64,000 nucleotides of DNA from Stackebrandtia nassauensis DSM 44728 (GCF_000024545.1 NC_013947.1:3162001-3226000); one strand, 5' to 3'. Shown: positions 24,616 to 32,963, counted from the stretch's first letter. The notes: a model not told the origin generated them from the letters alone. Translations and numbers: made by a program.

Positions 24616-25934
24616 TGTCCACCACCGCCGAGACGATACGGCGGTGGTGGCGGGCCTTCACCGCCTGGCGCCGGGACCGTCCATTCTGGGGCGGAGTGCT
24701 CACCATCGCCGGAGCGCTGGAACTGCTCGCCCTGACCGCCGCACCGCTGCAGATCATGCTGATCCGGGGCCTGGCCGGGATCGGCACCCTCGTCATCGCC
24801 GCCATGCTGATCGCGCTGGCGATCATCAGTTGGACCCACGGCCACCTGCGGGTGATCTGCGGGGTGTTCATCGTGATCCTCGGGCTGGCGTCCTTCGCGG
24901 TGTCCAACCTGGGCGGATTCTTCATCGGACTGCTGCTGGCCCTTGTGGGCGGTTCGCTGATATTCGCCTGGCAGCCCGGGAAACCACCCGACGCCGACGA
25001 GACCGCCACCGAGGAGATCCCGCCGGTACCCGCGGCGGAGACCGCCGAGGAGTCCGACCGCACCACCGCCGACATGACGGTCCGCGCACCATCCCCTGTG
25101 ATCACTCCCGCCGGCCGCGCCCCCTCCCGGCCCCGGCTGATCCTGCGCGTCGCCAGCGTCCTGGCGGTCGTGGCCGCCGCGTTCGTCGCCGTCCCGCAGG
25201 CCTCGGCGCAGCAGACCAGACCCAGCGCCGACCCGACCTGGCCCTGCCCCGACTGGCCCTGGCCGTGGCCGTGCGACGACTCGTCCGAACCGGACGATCC
25301 CGGTGACGACGACCCTGACGACCCCGGCGATGACGAGCCCGACAAGCCGGGCGACGACGACCCGGACAAACCCGAGAAGCCCGACGAGGAATGCGACGAG
25401 TCGAAGCTGCCCGCCAAGCCCCCGAAGCTGGGAACCGAGGCCGCGAAGAAGACCGCCAAGGCGCTGGCGGCCTGCCTGGCCCAGCCCGGTTCCGGCGACG
25501 CCGAGGGCCGCGACCTGCCCACCGCCTCGACGTACCACCCGCTGCTCAACGCCGACGTCATGACCATGACCGGCATGAACTCCGGCGGTGCCGTCGACGT
25601 GCCCACCGCCGACGGGAAACAGCGCGCGCTGGAGTTCACCATGGACACCCTCGACCTGTACAACATGGACCAGGCGTCTGGGATCGAGGGCACGAAGGCC
25701 CAGCTCCACGTCATCAACATGGGCTCCTCGGCGGTGCTGTCGGGCGGCGTCCGGCTCTACGTGCAACGCATGGAGGGGCTGATCTTCGGCGTGGTGCCGA
25801 TCGTGATCACCGCCGACCTGCCGCTGCCGCCGATACCGGTGCCGTACCTGGTCGTCACCGAGGCCAAGGTGCAGACCGCCTACGTGCGGGCCGACCGCGT
25901 CGACCTGCCCGATCTGGAGGAACCGACCCGCTGA
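24615..25934 (+). CDS. DUF6114 membrane protein with added extracytoplasmic domain
   Basis: The 439 aa protein begins with four hydrophobic helices (residues ~25-120, for example ISWTHGHLRVICGVFIVILG) typical of DUF6114. A fifth helix with signal-like end (VLAVVAAAFVAVPQASAQ) follows near residue 190. Then come a PWPWPC segment, a Asp/Pro-rich linker of DDPGDD-like repeats, and a ~150 residue beta-rich domain (EFTMDTLDLYNMDQASGIEG). From memory, DUF6114 proteins are usually short, so the C-terminal domain looks like a fusion; it resembles DUF6230-type domains in pattern. It is coupled to the DUF6230 gene. Confidence 0.7.
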   Translation: MSTTAETIRRWWRAFTAWRRDRPFWGGVLTIAGALELLALTAAPLQIMLIRGLAGIGTLVIAAMLIALAIISWTHGHLRVICGVFIVILGLASFAVSNLGGFFIGLLLALVGGSLIFAWQPGKPPDADETATEEIPPVPAAETAEESDRTTADMTVRAPSPVITPAGRAPSRPRLILRVASVLAVVAAAFVAVPQASAQQTRPSADPTWPCPDWPWPWPCDDSSEPDDPGDDDPDDPGDDEPDKPGDDDPDKPEKPDEECDESKLPAKPPKLGTEAAKKTAKALAACLAQPGSGDAEGRDLPTASTYHPLLNADVMTMTGMNSGGAVDVPTADGKQRALEFTMDTLDLYNMDQASGIEGTKAQLHVINMGSSAVLSGGVRLYVQRMEGLIFGVVPIVITADLPLPPIPVPYLVVTEAKVQTAYVRADRVDLPDLEEPTR

Positions 25935-25944
25935 CGCGCGCGGT

Positions 25945-26778
25945 TCAGCCCAGGTCCGCCCGGCGCTGCCACACCGCCGCCGAGAGCTCGGCGAAGATCC
26001 GGCACACCTCGTCGTCACCCTCCTGCGAGGTGGCCAGCGGGCTGGTCGCACACGCGACCAGCGCGTACGGCTCGGTGTCGTCGGGGTACACCAGTGCCGC
26101 CGAATGCCGGACGCCGTCGATCCAGCCGTTCTTCAACGCGATCCGGGTCCCCTCCGGCAGACCGCGCGCGAAGTCCACCTGGAACTCCTGCGCCGCCAGC
26201 ACATCCAGCATCTCGGCGCACGACGCCGGTGAGGCCAGCCGCCCCAGCTGGATCGCCGACAGCTGCGCGGCCAGGTCGGCCGCGGTGATCTCGTTGTCCA
26301 CCCCGGCGTCGCGGGCGGCGTAGTCCTCGATGCCGCGCCGGGTGATGCTGCGGGTGGCCCCGGCGGCCCGGTACGCCTCCTGCGCCGCCGCGTAACCCAC
26401 CTTGTCCAGCACCAGGTTGGTGGCCAGATTGGACGAACGCACGATCATCCGCCGGATCAGCCACCGCACCGAGGCGCTCGCGCCCTGGTACTGCCACACC
26501 TCCGCGTCCGAGTCGTACTCCGGATCCATCGCGAAGCCGCCGCCCACCGCGGAGGTGAACTCGTTGTGCACCGCGATGTGCTCGTCGAGGTCCAGCTTCC
26601 CGGCGTCGGCGAGCCGGTAGGCCGCCGCCATCACACCGATCTTCATCGTGCTGGCCGGGTAGTGCAGCCGATCGGGCTCAAGGGTGTACACCGGCGGCTT
26701 CCCCGGCCTGCCACACCACACCGAGAACTCGCCGTCCAGCGCGCCGAACCGCGCGTCAAACCGTGTCAATGCGTCCAT
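25945..26778 (-). CDS. Class A beta-lactamase-like serine hydrolase, no signal peptide
   Basis: The 277 aa protein has the SxxK motif in YPASTMKIGVMAAAY (about residue 43), a RSSNLATN segment at the SDN position and a LKNGWIDG segment at the KTG position, the order of penicillin-recognising enzymes of the class A type. The second motif (SSN) and third (KNG) deviate from SDN and KTG. There is no signal peptide or lipobox, so unlike resistance beta-lactamases it appears cytoplasmic. A role in turnover of a beta-lactam-like or peptide amide is possible; a resistance function is not supported. Confidence 0.75.
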   Translation of the reverse strand: MDALTRFDARFGALDGEFSVWCGRPGKPPVYTLEPDRLHYPASTMKIGVMAAAYRLADAGKLDLDEHIAVHNEFTSAVGGGFAMDPEYDSDAEVWQYQGASASVRWLIRRMIVRSSNLATNLVLDKVGYAAAQEAYRAAGATRSITRRGIEDYAARDAGVDNEITAADLAAQLSAIQLGRLASPASCAEMLDVLAAQEFQVDFARGLPEGTRIALKNGWIDGVRHSAALVYPDDTEPYALVACATSPLATSQEGDDEVCRIFAELSAAVWQRRADLG

Positions 26779-26924
26779 CGCCGCAGACGGTACCCGCCCG
26801 AAGCGACATCCACCATCGACAATACGGCCGGGTCGTTGGCAGACATTGAGGAGTCACCGACCGTTCGTTCGCCGTTAGGCTGGCGGCGCACCCCCGGCAC
26901 ACCCCAGACCGAAACGGCCCCGCG

Positions 26925-27539
26925 ATGACGACTCCGACGCCGAACTCAGGCTTCACCGTTCCACCCCATGCGAAGTCGCATTACCGCTTCGACATCGGCC
27001 AGTTGCCGCCGATGCCGCCGCAACCCCGTGAACTCAAACTGGCGCTGATCCTGGCGGGCCTGGCGGTGCTGATCCACTTCGTCGGCCGTGCCTGGCACAC
27101 GGCCCTGCTGGCCGCGAACCTGGGCGACAACACGCGTCCCGAACAGACGGAACAGCTGCTCACCTCGGCGTTGTCCCCGTTGATCTACGGCGCCATCGTC
27201 GTGCTGCTGGGCTGGTTCCTGTGGCGTGGTTACCGCGTCGGCCTGTGGCTGTTCGTCATCGGCACCGGCCTCGCCGCGCTGCGCGTGCTGTCGTTCGTCT
27301 GGTGGCTGGTCATCGGGTTGATACGCGACGGGTCCGCCGAGTCGATGCTGAGGTACGTGGACACGCCCGGTCCCCTCGGTGAGAACATCGCGGCGGTGTT
27401 CGCGGTGCCGGTCCTGCTCCTGCTCATCAGGCCAGCGGTCTGGCGCTGGTCGCGCAAGGCCGACGCGATCCGTACGGTCACCGGGCTCGTCAAGCGCGGC
27501 GCGCCGATCCGGCAGCTGCCGCCCGCGATATACGAGTGA
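26925..27539 (+). CDS. Four-TM membrane protein, copy 1 of a tandem pair
   Basis: The 204 aa protein starts MTTPTP, has a Pro-rich N-terminal tail (GQLPPMPPQPRELK), four hydrophobic helices and ends in a positively charged tail with LPPAIYE. The next gene encodes a paralogue with the same start, topology and end (LPPAMYE), so the pair arose by tandem duplication. No domain is recognised. The 146-bp gap before it, shared with the divergent beta-lactamase-like gene, shows no obvious operator. Confidence 0.7.
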   Translation: MTTPTPNSGFTVPPHAKSHYRFDIGQLPPMPPQPRELKLALILAGLAVLIHFVGRAWHTALLAANLGDNTRPEQTEQLLTSALSPLIYGAIVVLLGWFLWRGYRVGLWLFVIGTGLAALRVLSFVWWLVIGLIRDGSAESMLRYVDTPGPLGENIAAVFAVPVLLLLIRPAVWRWSRKADAIRTVTGLVKRGAPIRQLPPAIYE

Positions 27540-27601
27540 GCACAACCGTTACCGGGAAACGACTGTGACGCGGATTTGCGCGACGGCTCTACATTGAGTG
27601 A

Positions 27602-28222
27602 GTGACGACTCCAACCCCGTACTCCAGCGAGTTCTCGGTCCCGCCGCAGCCGGTTCCGGGCGCGACCGTCACCGAGGACATGCTGCCGCCGGTACCGCCG
27701 CGCCCGAAAGCGCTGATCACCGGTCTGATCCTGCTGGCGCTGTCCGGGCTGAGCTTCGAGATCGGCAGCCTGTTGGAGGTGATCGCCCGGTTCCAGGCAT
27801 CGCCGTCACCATATGGCTCGTCCCCGGGAAACGGGGTGGTGATGTGGCTGATCTATTCGGTACTGGTGTGCGGCGCGATCATCGTGCTCGGCCGCCTCGT
27901 GTGGCTCGGTTCCCCGACCGGGCTGCTGCTGCTCATTCTCGGCACCGGATACGCGACGGCCAACCTGCTGCTCATGAACTACACGCTGGTCAGCGACCTG
28001 GTTTTCGAGCCATCGCCGCCGGGACTCACCGACTACGTCCTACAGGACCCGCAGACCGTCGGTCTCCGTGTCGCCGTCGTGCTCGCGTTGCCAGCGTTGA
28101 TCGCGTTCTGCTGGCGGTCCAGCCGGCGCTGGTCGCGCCGGGCCGGGATGATCCGGCACGTGCGCGGGTTCATCAGGAAGGGCAGACCGGTGACGATGCT
28201 GCCGCCCGCGATGTACGAGTGA
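27602..28222 (+). CDS. Four-TM membrane protein, copy 2 of a tandem pair
   Basis: The 206 aa paralogue of the preceding gene has MTTPTP at the start, MLPPVPPRPK before helix 1, four helices, and the end GRPVTMLPPAMYE. The stop is followed by GAGCACAACC in both copies, showing that the duplication includes flanking bases. The GTG start at 27602 lies 6 nt after TACATT (27590-27595), without a ribosome binding site, so the mRNA may be leaderless and separate from copy 1. Confidence 0.7.
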   Translation: MTTPTPYSSEFSVPPQPVPGATVTEDMLPPVPPRPKALITGLILLALSGLSFEIGSLLEVIARFQASPSPYGSSPGNGVVMWLIYSVLVCGAIIVLGRLVWLGSPTGLLLLILGTGYATANLLLMNYTLVSDLVFEPSPPGLTDYVLQDPQTVGLRVAVVLALPALIAFCWRSSRRWSRRAGMIRHVRGFIRKGRPVTMLPPAMYE

Positions 28223-28240
28223 GCACAACCCGTCGTGGCC

Positions 28241-28269
28241 TTGAGTTTCAGCGACCGGACGACTACAGT
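28241..28269 (+). promoter_or_regulatory. Sigma-70 type promoter of the QueC-like gene
   Basis: TTGAGT (28241-28246) and TACAGT (28264-28269) are separated by exactly 17 bp. Transcription would start near 28276, about 30 nt before the ATG at 28307 that also has AGGA upstream. This supports the shorter reading of the gene. Confidence 0.55.
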
Positions 28270-28306
28270 CGACGGTGACGCTGTCGCCACGACAGGACGG
28301 TACGCG

Positions 28307-29569
28307 ATGCGCACCCCCAAACGGACCTGGCGGTTTCACTTCGGCGGGCACCCCTCCCGCGTCCCCGAGGGCTGGGTTCGGCTGGACGCGCCCCTGGACA
28401 ACGAACTCCTCCACGACGGACCGCCGCAGGTCGGGCTGACCCTGGCGGGGCTGCGCGAGGCCATCGGACGGCAGCCGCCCGCCCGCGTCGAGGACCTGTT
28501 CACCATCGCGGTGGCCGTCTACACCGCCGACCGGCGCGCGCCGCGTCGCCGCGACGGCAAACCGCGCCGCTTCGAGCTCAACATCCCGGTGTCCGAACCC
28601 GACACCTGGAACCGGCCGCAGTCGCGGGCGCTGCTGTGCGCCCTGCTGGGGGGACTGTCGGGTGACGAGTGGACGGTCCAGTTCAGACAGGACGTCAACC
28701 CGCCGCCGTGGCAGTCGCAGCTGCTACCCGCCGAAGTCGAGGCGGTGGCGCTGTTCTCCGGCGGCCTGGACTCGTTCTGCCACGCCGGTCTGCTGCGCCC
28801 TGCGTCGAAGGTCGTCCTGGTCTCACACGGACTGGGCCCCAACCTGCGGGAACGCAAACGCGAACTACGCGCCGCCCTCGGCGGCGAGACGGTGATGTCG
28901 GCCGAGTTCCAGGTGCGCATCAACGCCGTGCCGGGAACCGAACGCGAACCGCACCCGCGCACCCGGGCGCTGCTGTTGCTGGCCGCCGGGGTGCTGGTGT
29001 GCGCGGCCAACGGCGTCGACACCCTGCACTGCCCCGAGAACGGGCTGCTGGCCCTGCATCCGGCGAAAGCGCCACTGTGGTCACAGTCGGCGACCCCGAT
29101 CCCGCCCATGACCGTGCACCTCGCCAACGCACTGCTCGACAGCCTCGACGTGGACACCCGGGTGGTCAACCCGTACGCCGAGCTGACCAAGGGCGAGGTG
29201 TGTGAACGCGCCGTGGACGCCGGATGGCGGCGCTCGCTGCTGGGCCGCACCATCACCTGCGTCAACCCCGACAAGAAGTCCAGCGGCCGGTTCGGCAACT
29301 GCGGCTACTGCCGCCACTGCCTGGTCCGGCACGCGGCCCTGGTGCGGGTCGGCGGCGATCTGACCGAATACCGCGACGTGTACCCGCCCGAGATCCCGTT
29401 GATGGCCCCCGGTCCGCACGACAAGGACCTGCGGGCGCTGCGCGCCTGGCTCGGTGGCGAGCTGACCGCCGAGCAACTGGCGCCGCTGCCACCCGAGGCC
29501 GACGCCGCGCGCGCTCTGGCCGTCGTGGAGCGGGCCCGGCTGGAACTGGCCGACATCTACCGCGTCTGA
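28307..29569 (+). CDS. Stand-alone QueC/QatC-like PP-loop ATPase
   Basis: The 420 aa protein has a ~140 residue N-terminal extension of strands and helices and then a PP-loop ATPase of QueC type. ALFSGGLDSFCHAGLL is the PP-loop SGGxDS, followed by NPYAELTKGEV and a four-Cys zinc site in TCVNPDKKSSGRFGNCGYCRHC. QueC makes 7-cyano-7-deazaguanine for queuosine, but no queD, queE, queF or tgt gene is near, and true QueC is about 230 aa. The extended layout fits QatC of the Qat anti-phage system and the QueC-like protein of type IV CBASS; the other members (QatA, QatB, QatD) are absent. The activity is therefore open. Confidence 0.75.
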   Translation: MRTPKRTWRFHFGGHPSRVPEGWVRLDAPLDNELLHDGPPQVGLTLAGLREAIGRQPPARVEDLFTIAVAVYTADRRAPRRRDGKPRRFELNIPVSEPDTWNRPQSRALLCALLGGLSGDEWTVQFRQDVNPPPWQSQLLPAEVEAVALFSGGLDSFCHAGLLRPASKVVLVSHGLGPNLRERKRELRAALGGETVMSAEFQVRINAVPGTEREPHPRTRALLLLAAGVLVCAANGVDTLHCPENGLLALHPAKAPLWSQSATPIPPMTVHLANALLDSLDVDTRVVNPYAELTKGEVCERAVDAGWRRSLLGRTITCVNPDKKSSGRFGNCGYCRHCLVRHAALVRVGGDLTEYRDVYPPEIPLMAPGPHDKDLRALRAWLGGELTAEQLAPLPPEADAARALAVVERARLELADIYRV

Positions 29570-29595
29570 ACCGGCCTCGACGCGCGCTCCGGAGT

Positions 29596-29649
29596 CCTTG
29601 CAAGGTTTTTGCAAGGTTCGATACGTAGATTCGGTATCGCCCGATATCG
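29596..29649. promoter_or_regulatory. Palindrome-rich leader of the first SigE-family gene
   Basis: This gap holds CCTTGCAAGG (29596-29605), a direct repeat of TTGCAAGG with an 11-bp period (29598 and 29609), an inverted repeat CGATAC/GTATCG (29619-29624 and 29634-29639) and CGATATCG (29642-29649). The second sigma gene of the window also has TTGCAA in its upstream region (51892-51900), so TTGCAA may be part of a self-recognised -35 element. Confidence 0.4.
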
Positions 29650-29730
29650 ATGGTCTGGGTGTGGTTGGAGACGATTCCGTCCGGTTCGCCTCCCGCACTC
29701 CGCGGTTATCGGCGCCGAGGAGAAACGAAG

Positions 29731-30276
29731 ATGACGCCATTGGACGAACGCGAGTTCAACGATTTCGTCGCGGCCCGGTTCGACCGGCTGGGACGGTTCG
29801 CGTACTTGCTGTGCGGCGACTGGCATCGTTCCGAGGACGCCGTCCAGAAGGCGTTCACCAAGCTGTACCTGGTGTGGTCCAAACGCGACATCAGGTCCCC
29901 GGACGCCTACGTGCGCCGCATCATCGTCAACGTCATCAACGACGACTACCGACTGGGCTTCCTCAAGCGGGAACGGGTCGTCGACGAGCTGCCAGACCGG
30001 CTCGGCCCGGACGGTTCCGAGGCCAGCGACGACCGGCTGATGGTGCTGGCCGCGCTGACCCAGCTGCCCAAACGGCAGCGCACCGCGGTGGTGCTGCGGT
30101 ACTGGGAGGACCTGCCCATCGAACAGGTCGCCGAGATCATGAAGTGCACGACCGGCGCCGTGAAGAGCCAGAGCTCCCGGGGCCTGGCGGCGCTGCGCGC
30201 CATCATCGACGGCACCCGCTCATCCCACGACAAGACACCCCCGGAGGGGTTGGCCCGGCTGCGCCCGGCGACCTGA
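29731..30276 (+). CDS. SigE-family RNA polymerase sigma-70 factor (paralogue 1)
   Basis: The 181 aa protein has sigma region 2 (FDRLGRFAYLLCGDWHRSED, then SPDAYVRRIIVNVINDDYR) and region 4 (LTQLPKRQRTAVVLRYWEDL, then IEQVAEIMKCTTGAVKSQSSRGL), with the WHRSEDAVQ pattern of the SigE-like actinobacterial subfamily rather than E. coli RpoE. GAGGAG lies ~8 nt before the ATG. No anti-sigma gene is adjacent. The paralogue at 51321 shares most core motifs. Confidence 0.92.
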   Translation: MTPLDEREFNDFVAARFDRLGRFAYLLCGDWHRSEDAVQKAFTKLYLVWSKRDIRSPDAYVRRIIVNVINDDYRLGFLKRERVVDELPDRLGPDGSEASDDRLMVLAALTQLPKRQRTAVVLRYWEDLPIEQVAEIMKCTTGAVKSQSSRGLAALRAIIDGTRSSHDKTPPEGLARLRPAT

Positions 30277-30319
30277 GAGCCCGACCGCTGGCACCAAGGC
30301 GCCATTCCGCGAAATTGTG

Positions 30320-30338
30320 GATCTCCAGTATGGAGATC
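30320..30338. promoter_or_regulatory. Perfect 19-bp palindrome upstream of the unrecognised gene
   Basis: GATCTCCA (30320-30327) and TGGAGATC (30331-30338) are perfect arms around GTA. A TATATGCT stretch follows at 30351. The start of the downstream gene is at 30417. This is a good operator candidate; the adjacent WYL regulator (30984) is one possible binder. Confidence 0.5.
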
Positions 30339-30416
30339 TAAGTATTCGTGTATATGCTTACGCCGCTCGCCACATGCGACACGGGACCGCGACAGCTCAT
30401 CCGGAAAGGACGCACC

Positions 30417-30974
30417 ATGGGAGTCGTCGCTGGCCAGCTGGCGGCACTGACGGTGACGGTATCGTCGCCGGACGCGAGGATGCGTGCCACCGTCACGGCC
30501 GGAAAGCCGCGTTCGTTCGGGTTCCGCCCCAACACCTACCGCTTCTACACCGAGGATCGGCTGGGGCACCAGCTCGCCCGGCTGGCCACCCTGGCTTACA
30601 TCGGACACCAGCGCGGCGTGGACCGGATCCACGCCGAGAACGACATGACGGTCATCCGCGACCCCCGACAGGCCCGCGATCCCGCCGAGGCAACCTTCGT
30701 CGAACGGTCCAACAGCATCACCGTCGCGGGCGTCGGGGCCCGGAAAATGGTTCGCTTCAAGACAACCGGCATGCTGAACTGGCAGTGCCGCATCGCGGAG
30801 GGGACGGTGCGGCGACTGTCCGAGAAGGAGTTCGTTTCGGAGGTGTCGTTGGCCGTCAACGACGTGCTCGGCAAGACCCACAGCATCGCCATGCTGCTCA
30901 AGGACGAGTACCGCGGCCGGGTGCTGTCGCACGACGTCCGGGAGAGACTCATCGCCGAACTGTCGGCCGCTTAG
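30417..30974 (+). CDS. Unrecognised protein, weakly YbaB-like at the N-terminus
   Basis: The 185 aa protein has an N-terminal beta segment (LTVTVSSPDARMRATVTAG), a middle with YRFYTEDRLGHQLARLATLAY and a helical C-terminus (SEVSLAVNDVLGKTHSIAMLL). The first third resembles the YbaB-like proteins of ESX loci in pattern only. AAAGGA lies before the ATG at 30417. There is no signal peptide or membrane segment. Its TAG stop forms part of the -10 element of the WYL gene. A large palindrome 80 bp upstream suggests dedicated regulation. I do not assign a function. Confidence 0.6.
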   Translation: MGVVAGQLAALTVTVSSPDARMRATVTAGKPRSFGFRPNTYRFYTEDRLGHQLARLATLAYIGHQRGVDRIHAENDMTVIRDPRQARDPAEATFVERSNSITVAGVGARKMVRFKTTGMLNWQCRIAEGTVRRLSEKEFVSEVSLAVNDVLGKTHSIAMLLKDEYRGRVLSHDVRERLIAELSAA

Positions 30975-30983
30975 AGTGAACCC

Positions 30984-31967
30984 ATGCGCGCGGCCAGGCT
31001 GATCTCGATGGTGTTGCTGCTGCAGAACCGCGGCAGCCTCACCGCCGATCAGCTGTCCGCCGAACTGGGCGTCAGCCCGCGCACCATCGCCCGCGACGCC
31101 ACCGAACTGGCCGAGGCCGGAATCCCCGTCTACGCCGAACAGGGCCGCGGCGGCGGGTACCGGCTGCTGGACGGCTTCCGCACCCGGCTGACCGGCCTGG
31201 GGCGCGCCGAAGTCGAGGCACTGTTCCTGTCGGGTGCCCCCGAGGCGCTCAGCGGGATGGGCCTGGACTCGGCCGCGCTGGCGGCACGGCTGAAGATCGG
31301 CGCCGCCCTGGCCCCGTCGGTGCGCGAGGCGCCCCGCCGGGTCGGGCAGCGGTTCCACCTCGACGCGCCCGGCTGGTTCCGGAAACTGGAGACCCCGGAC
31401 GCGCTGGCGGAACTGTCGAGCGCCGTGTGGAGCGACCGGCTGGTCGAGGTGCGCTACCGGCGCGGGCGGCGACTGGGCGAGACCGCCGAACCCGAACCCG
31501 TGACGCGCACCCTGGCCCCGTTCGGGCTGGTCCTCAAGGCGGGGGTCTGGTACCTGGTGGCCGGGGTGGGCGACGACGTCCGCATCTACCGCGTCGACAG
31601 GTTCGACGACGTGGCGGTCGCCGACACGGAGTTCACTCGCGACGAGGACTTCGACCTGGCCGCGTTCTGGCGGCGGCAGCAGGAGGAATTCGCCGCGTCG
31701 ATGATGCGCGAGCACATTGTGGTGCGGCTCAGCCCCGACGGTCGGCAGCGGCTGCACCGCGCGGTGGACGCCGCGACCGTGGCCGGTGCTGAGTTCGACG
31801 AGCCCGACGCCGACGGCTGGACCCGGGCGCGGCTGCCGGTCGAGACGCTGGACGTCGCCTACGAGGAGATGCTGTCGCTGGGCCCCGACGTCGAGGTCGT
31901 CGAACCGAAACCGCTCCGGGCTCGGCTGGCCGAGGCGGCCCGGCGGCTGGGGGAGCTGTACGACTGA
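30984..31967 (+). CDS. WYL-domain HTH regulator (YafY type)
   Basis: The 327 aa protein has an N-terminal HTH (LISMVLLLQNRGSLTADQLS, then VSPRTIARDATELAEAGIPVY), a central WYL domain with GVWYLVAGVGDDVRIYRVDR near residue 190-208, and a C-terminal WCX-like extension. WYL regulators sense nucleotides or nucleic acids and often control DNA-damage or defence genes. The ATG lies 6 nt after TAGAGT (30972-30977), with no ribosome binding site, consistent with a leaderless transcript. Its target may be the upstream gene or the SDR downstream. Confidence 0.88.
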   Translation: MRAARLISMVLLLQNRGSLTADQLSAELGVSPRTIARDATELAEAGIPVYAEQGRGGGYRLLDGFRTRLTGLGRAEVEALFLSGAPEALSGMGLDSAALAARLKIGAALAPSVREAPRRVGQRFHLDAPGWFRKLETPDALAELSSAVWSDRLVEVRYRRGRRLGETAEPEPVTRTLAPFGLVLKAGVWYLVAGVGDDVRIYRVDRFDDVAVADTEFTRDEDFDLAAFWRRQQEEFAASMMREHIVVRLSPDGRQRLHRAVDAATVAGAEFDEPDADGWTRARLPVETLDVAYEEMLSLGPDVEVVEPKPLRARLAEAARRLGELYD

Positions 31968-32045
31968 CGGCGCGACAGCGGCCGCCGCGCCGCGTCTTGG
32001 CCGTGGCCGTCCGACTCGTCGTACCGGACGGCCACGCCGCTCGTC

Positions 32046-32963
32046 CTACCGGTACCCGGTCGGGTCGGCCGGTTTGCCGGGCTCTTGGATGTCGCGGTAG
32101 TACGGGCCGAAGACCGGCTGTGAGCCGTCCGCGTCCTTCACGCCGTACTCCGGCGCGAGATCCCAGCTCGCCACCGACTTGCCGTTCCACCGGTGCCGCT
32201 CGGGATCGGAAGCCACCGCCACCAGACACCGCGCCACGTACGTCGGCGTCTCGGACATGCAGAAATGCGGCTCGTTCTTCGTCGCGTCCCGCCAGGTTTC
32301 CTCGGTGACCCCGAAGTGGTCCAGCATCGCCTCGGACCGCAGCCAGCCCGGCGACAACGCCAACGCCGTGCCGCCGTGCGGTTCGAGCTCCTTGGACAGC
32401 GCGAACGCCATCCGCATCGGAGTCACCTTCGCCAGGTCGTAGAAGAAGTCGTCCCGATACTGCGCGTTGAACTCCGTGTTGCCGTCGGTGACCTCGAAGA
32501 CCAGCCCGCCCGGGTTCTTGATCAGCAACGGCAGCGCGTAGTAACTGGTGATGATGTGGGTGTCGATCGCCAGCCGCATCATCCGGAACCCGTTGTCGAG
32601 ATCGTATTCCCACAACTTCGCGTCCCACTTGGTCAGATGGTCCCCGCCCCAGATGTCGTTGACGAGGATGTCCAGCCGTCCCTGCTCGGATTCGATGCGC
32701 GCCACCAGATCGCGGACCTGCTCCCTGTCGAGGTGGTCGCAGACCACCCCGAACCCGGTGCCTCCGGCCTCGGCGATCTTCGCCGCCGTGCCCTCGATGG
32801 TCTCCGGACGGTCCATCTCGGAGCGTTTGGCGTCGCTGCTGCGTCCGGTGGCGTAGACGATCGCACCCGCGCGCGCCAGTTCCACGGCGAAGGCGCGGCC
32901 GCTGCCCCGAGTGGCTCCCGCGACCAACGCGACCTTGCCCGCCAGTGGTTTGTCCTGTGTCAT
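32046..32963 (-). CDS. Short-chain dehydrogenase/reductase
   Basis: The 305 aa SDR has the cofactor loop VALVAGATRGSGRAFAVEL, the NDIWGGDH strand replacing NNAG, and ALALSPGWLRSE after the active site. The usual YxxxK is not in standard context: the region around TPMRMAFALSKELEPHG carries the helix but the Tyr of FFYDLAKVT (YDLAK) is the likely catalytic Tyr-Lys pair. GGAGAACGAC precedes the ATG at 32963. The substrate is unknown. Confidence 0.85.
   Translation of the reverse strand: MTQDKPLAGKVALVAGATRGSGRAFAVELARAGAIVYATGRSSDAKRSEMDRPETIEGTAAKIAEAGGTGFGVVCDHLDREQVRDLVARIESEQGRLDILVNDIWGGDHLTKWDAKLWEYDLDNGFRMMRLAIDTHIITSYYALPLLIKNPGGLVFEVTDGNTEFNAQYRDDFFYDLAKVTPMRMAFALSKELEPHGGTALALSPGWLRSEAMLDHFGVTEETWRDATKNEPHFCMSETPTYVARCLVAVASDPERHRWNGKSVASWDLAPEYGVKDADGSQPVFGPYYRDIQEPGKPADPTGYR

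Noticed and set aside
28235-28306. 24-codon longer start for the QueC-like protein
   Set aside because: The region contains a well-spaced -35/-10 pair, so these bases are promoter rather than coding.
29598-29616. TTGCAAGG repeats as the start of a larger repeat array
   Set aside because: Only two copies are present; a regulatory site is the simpler explanation.
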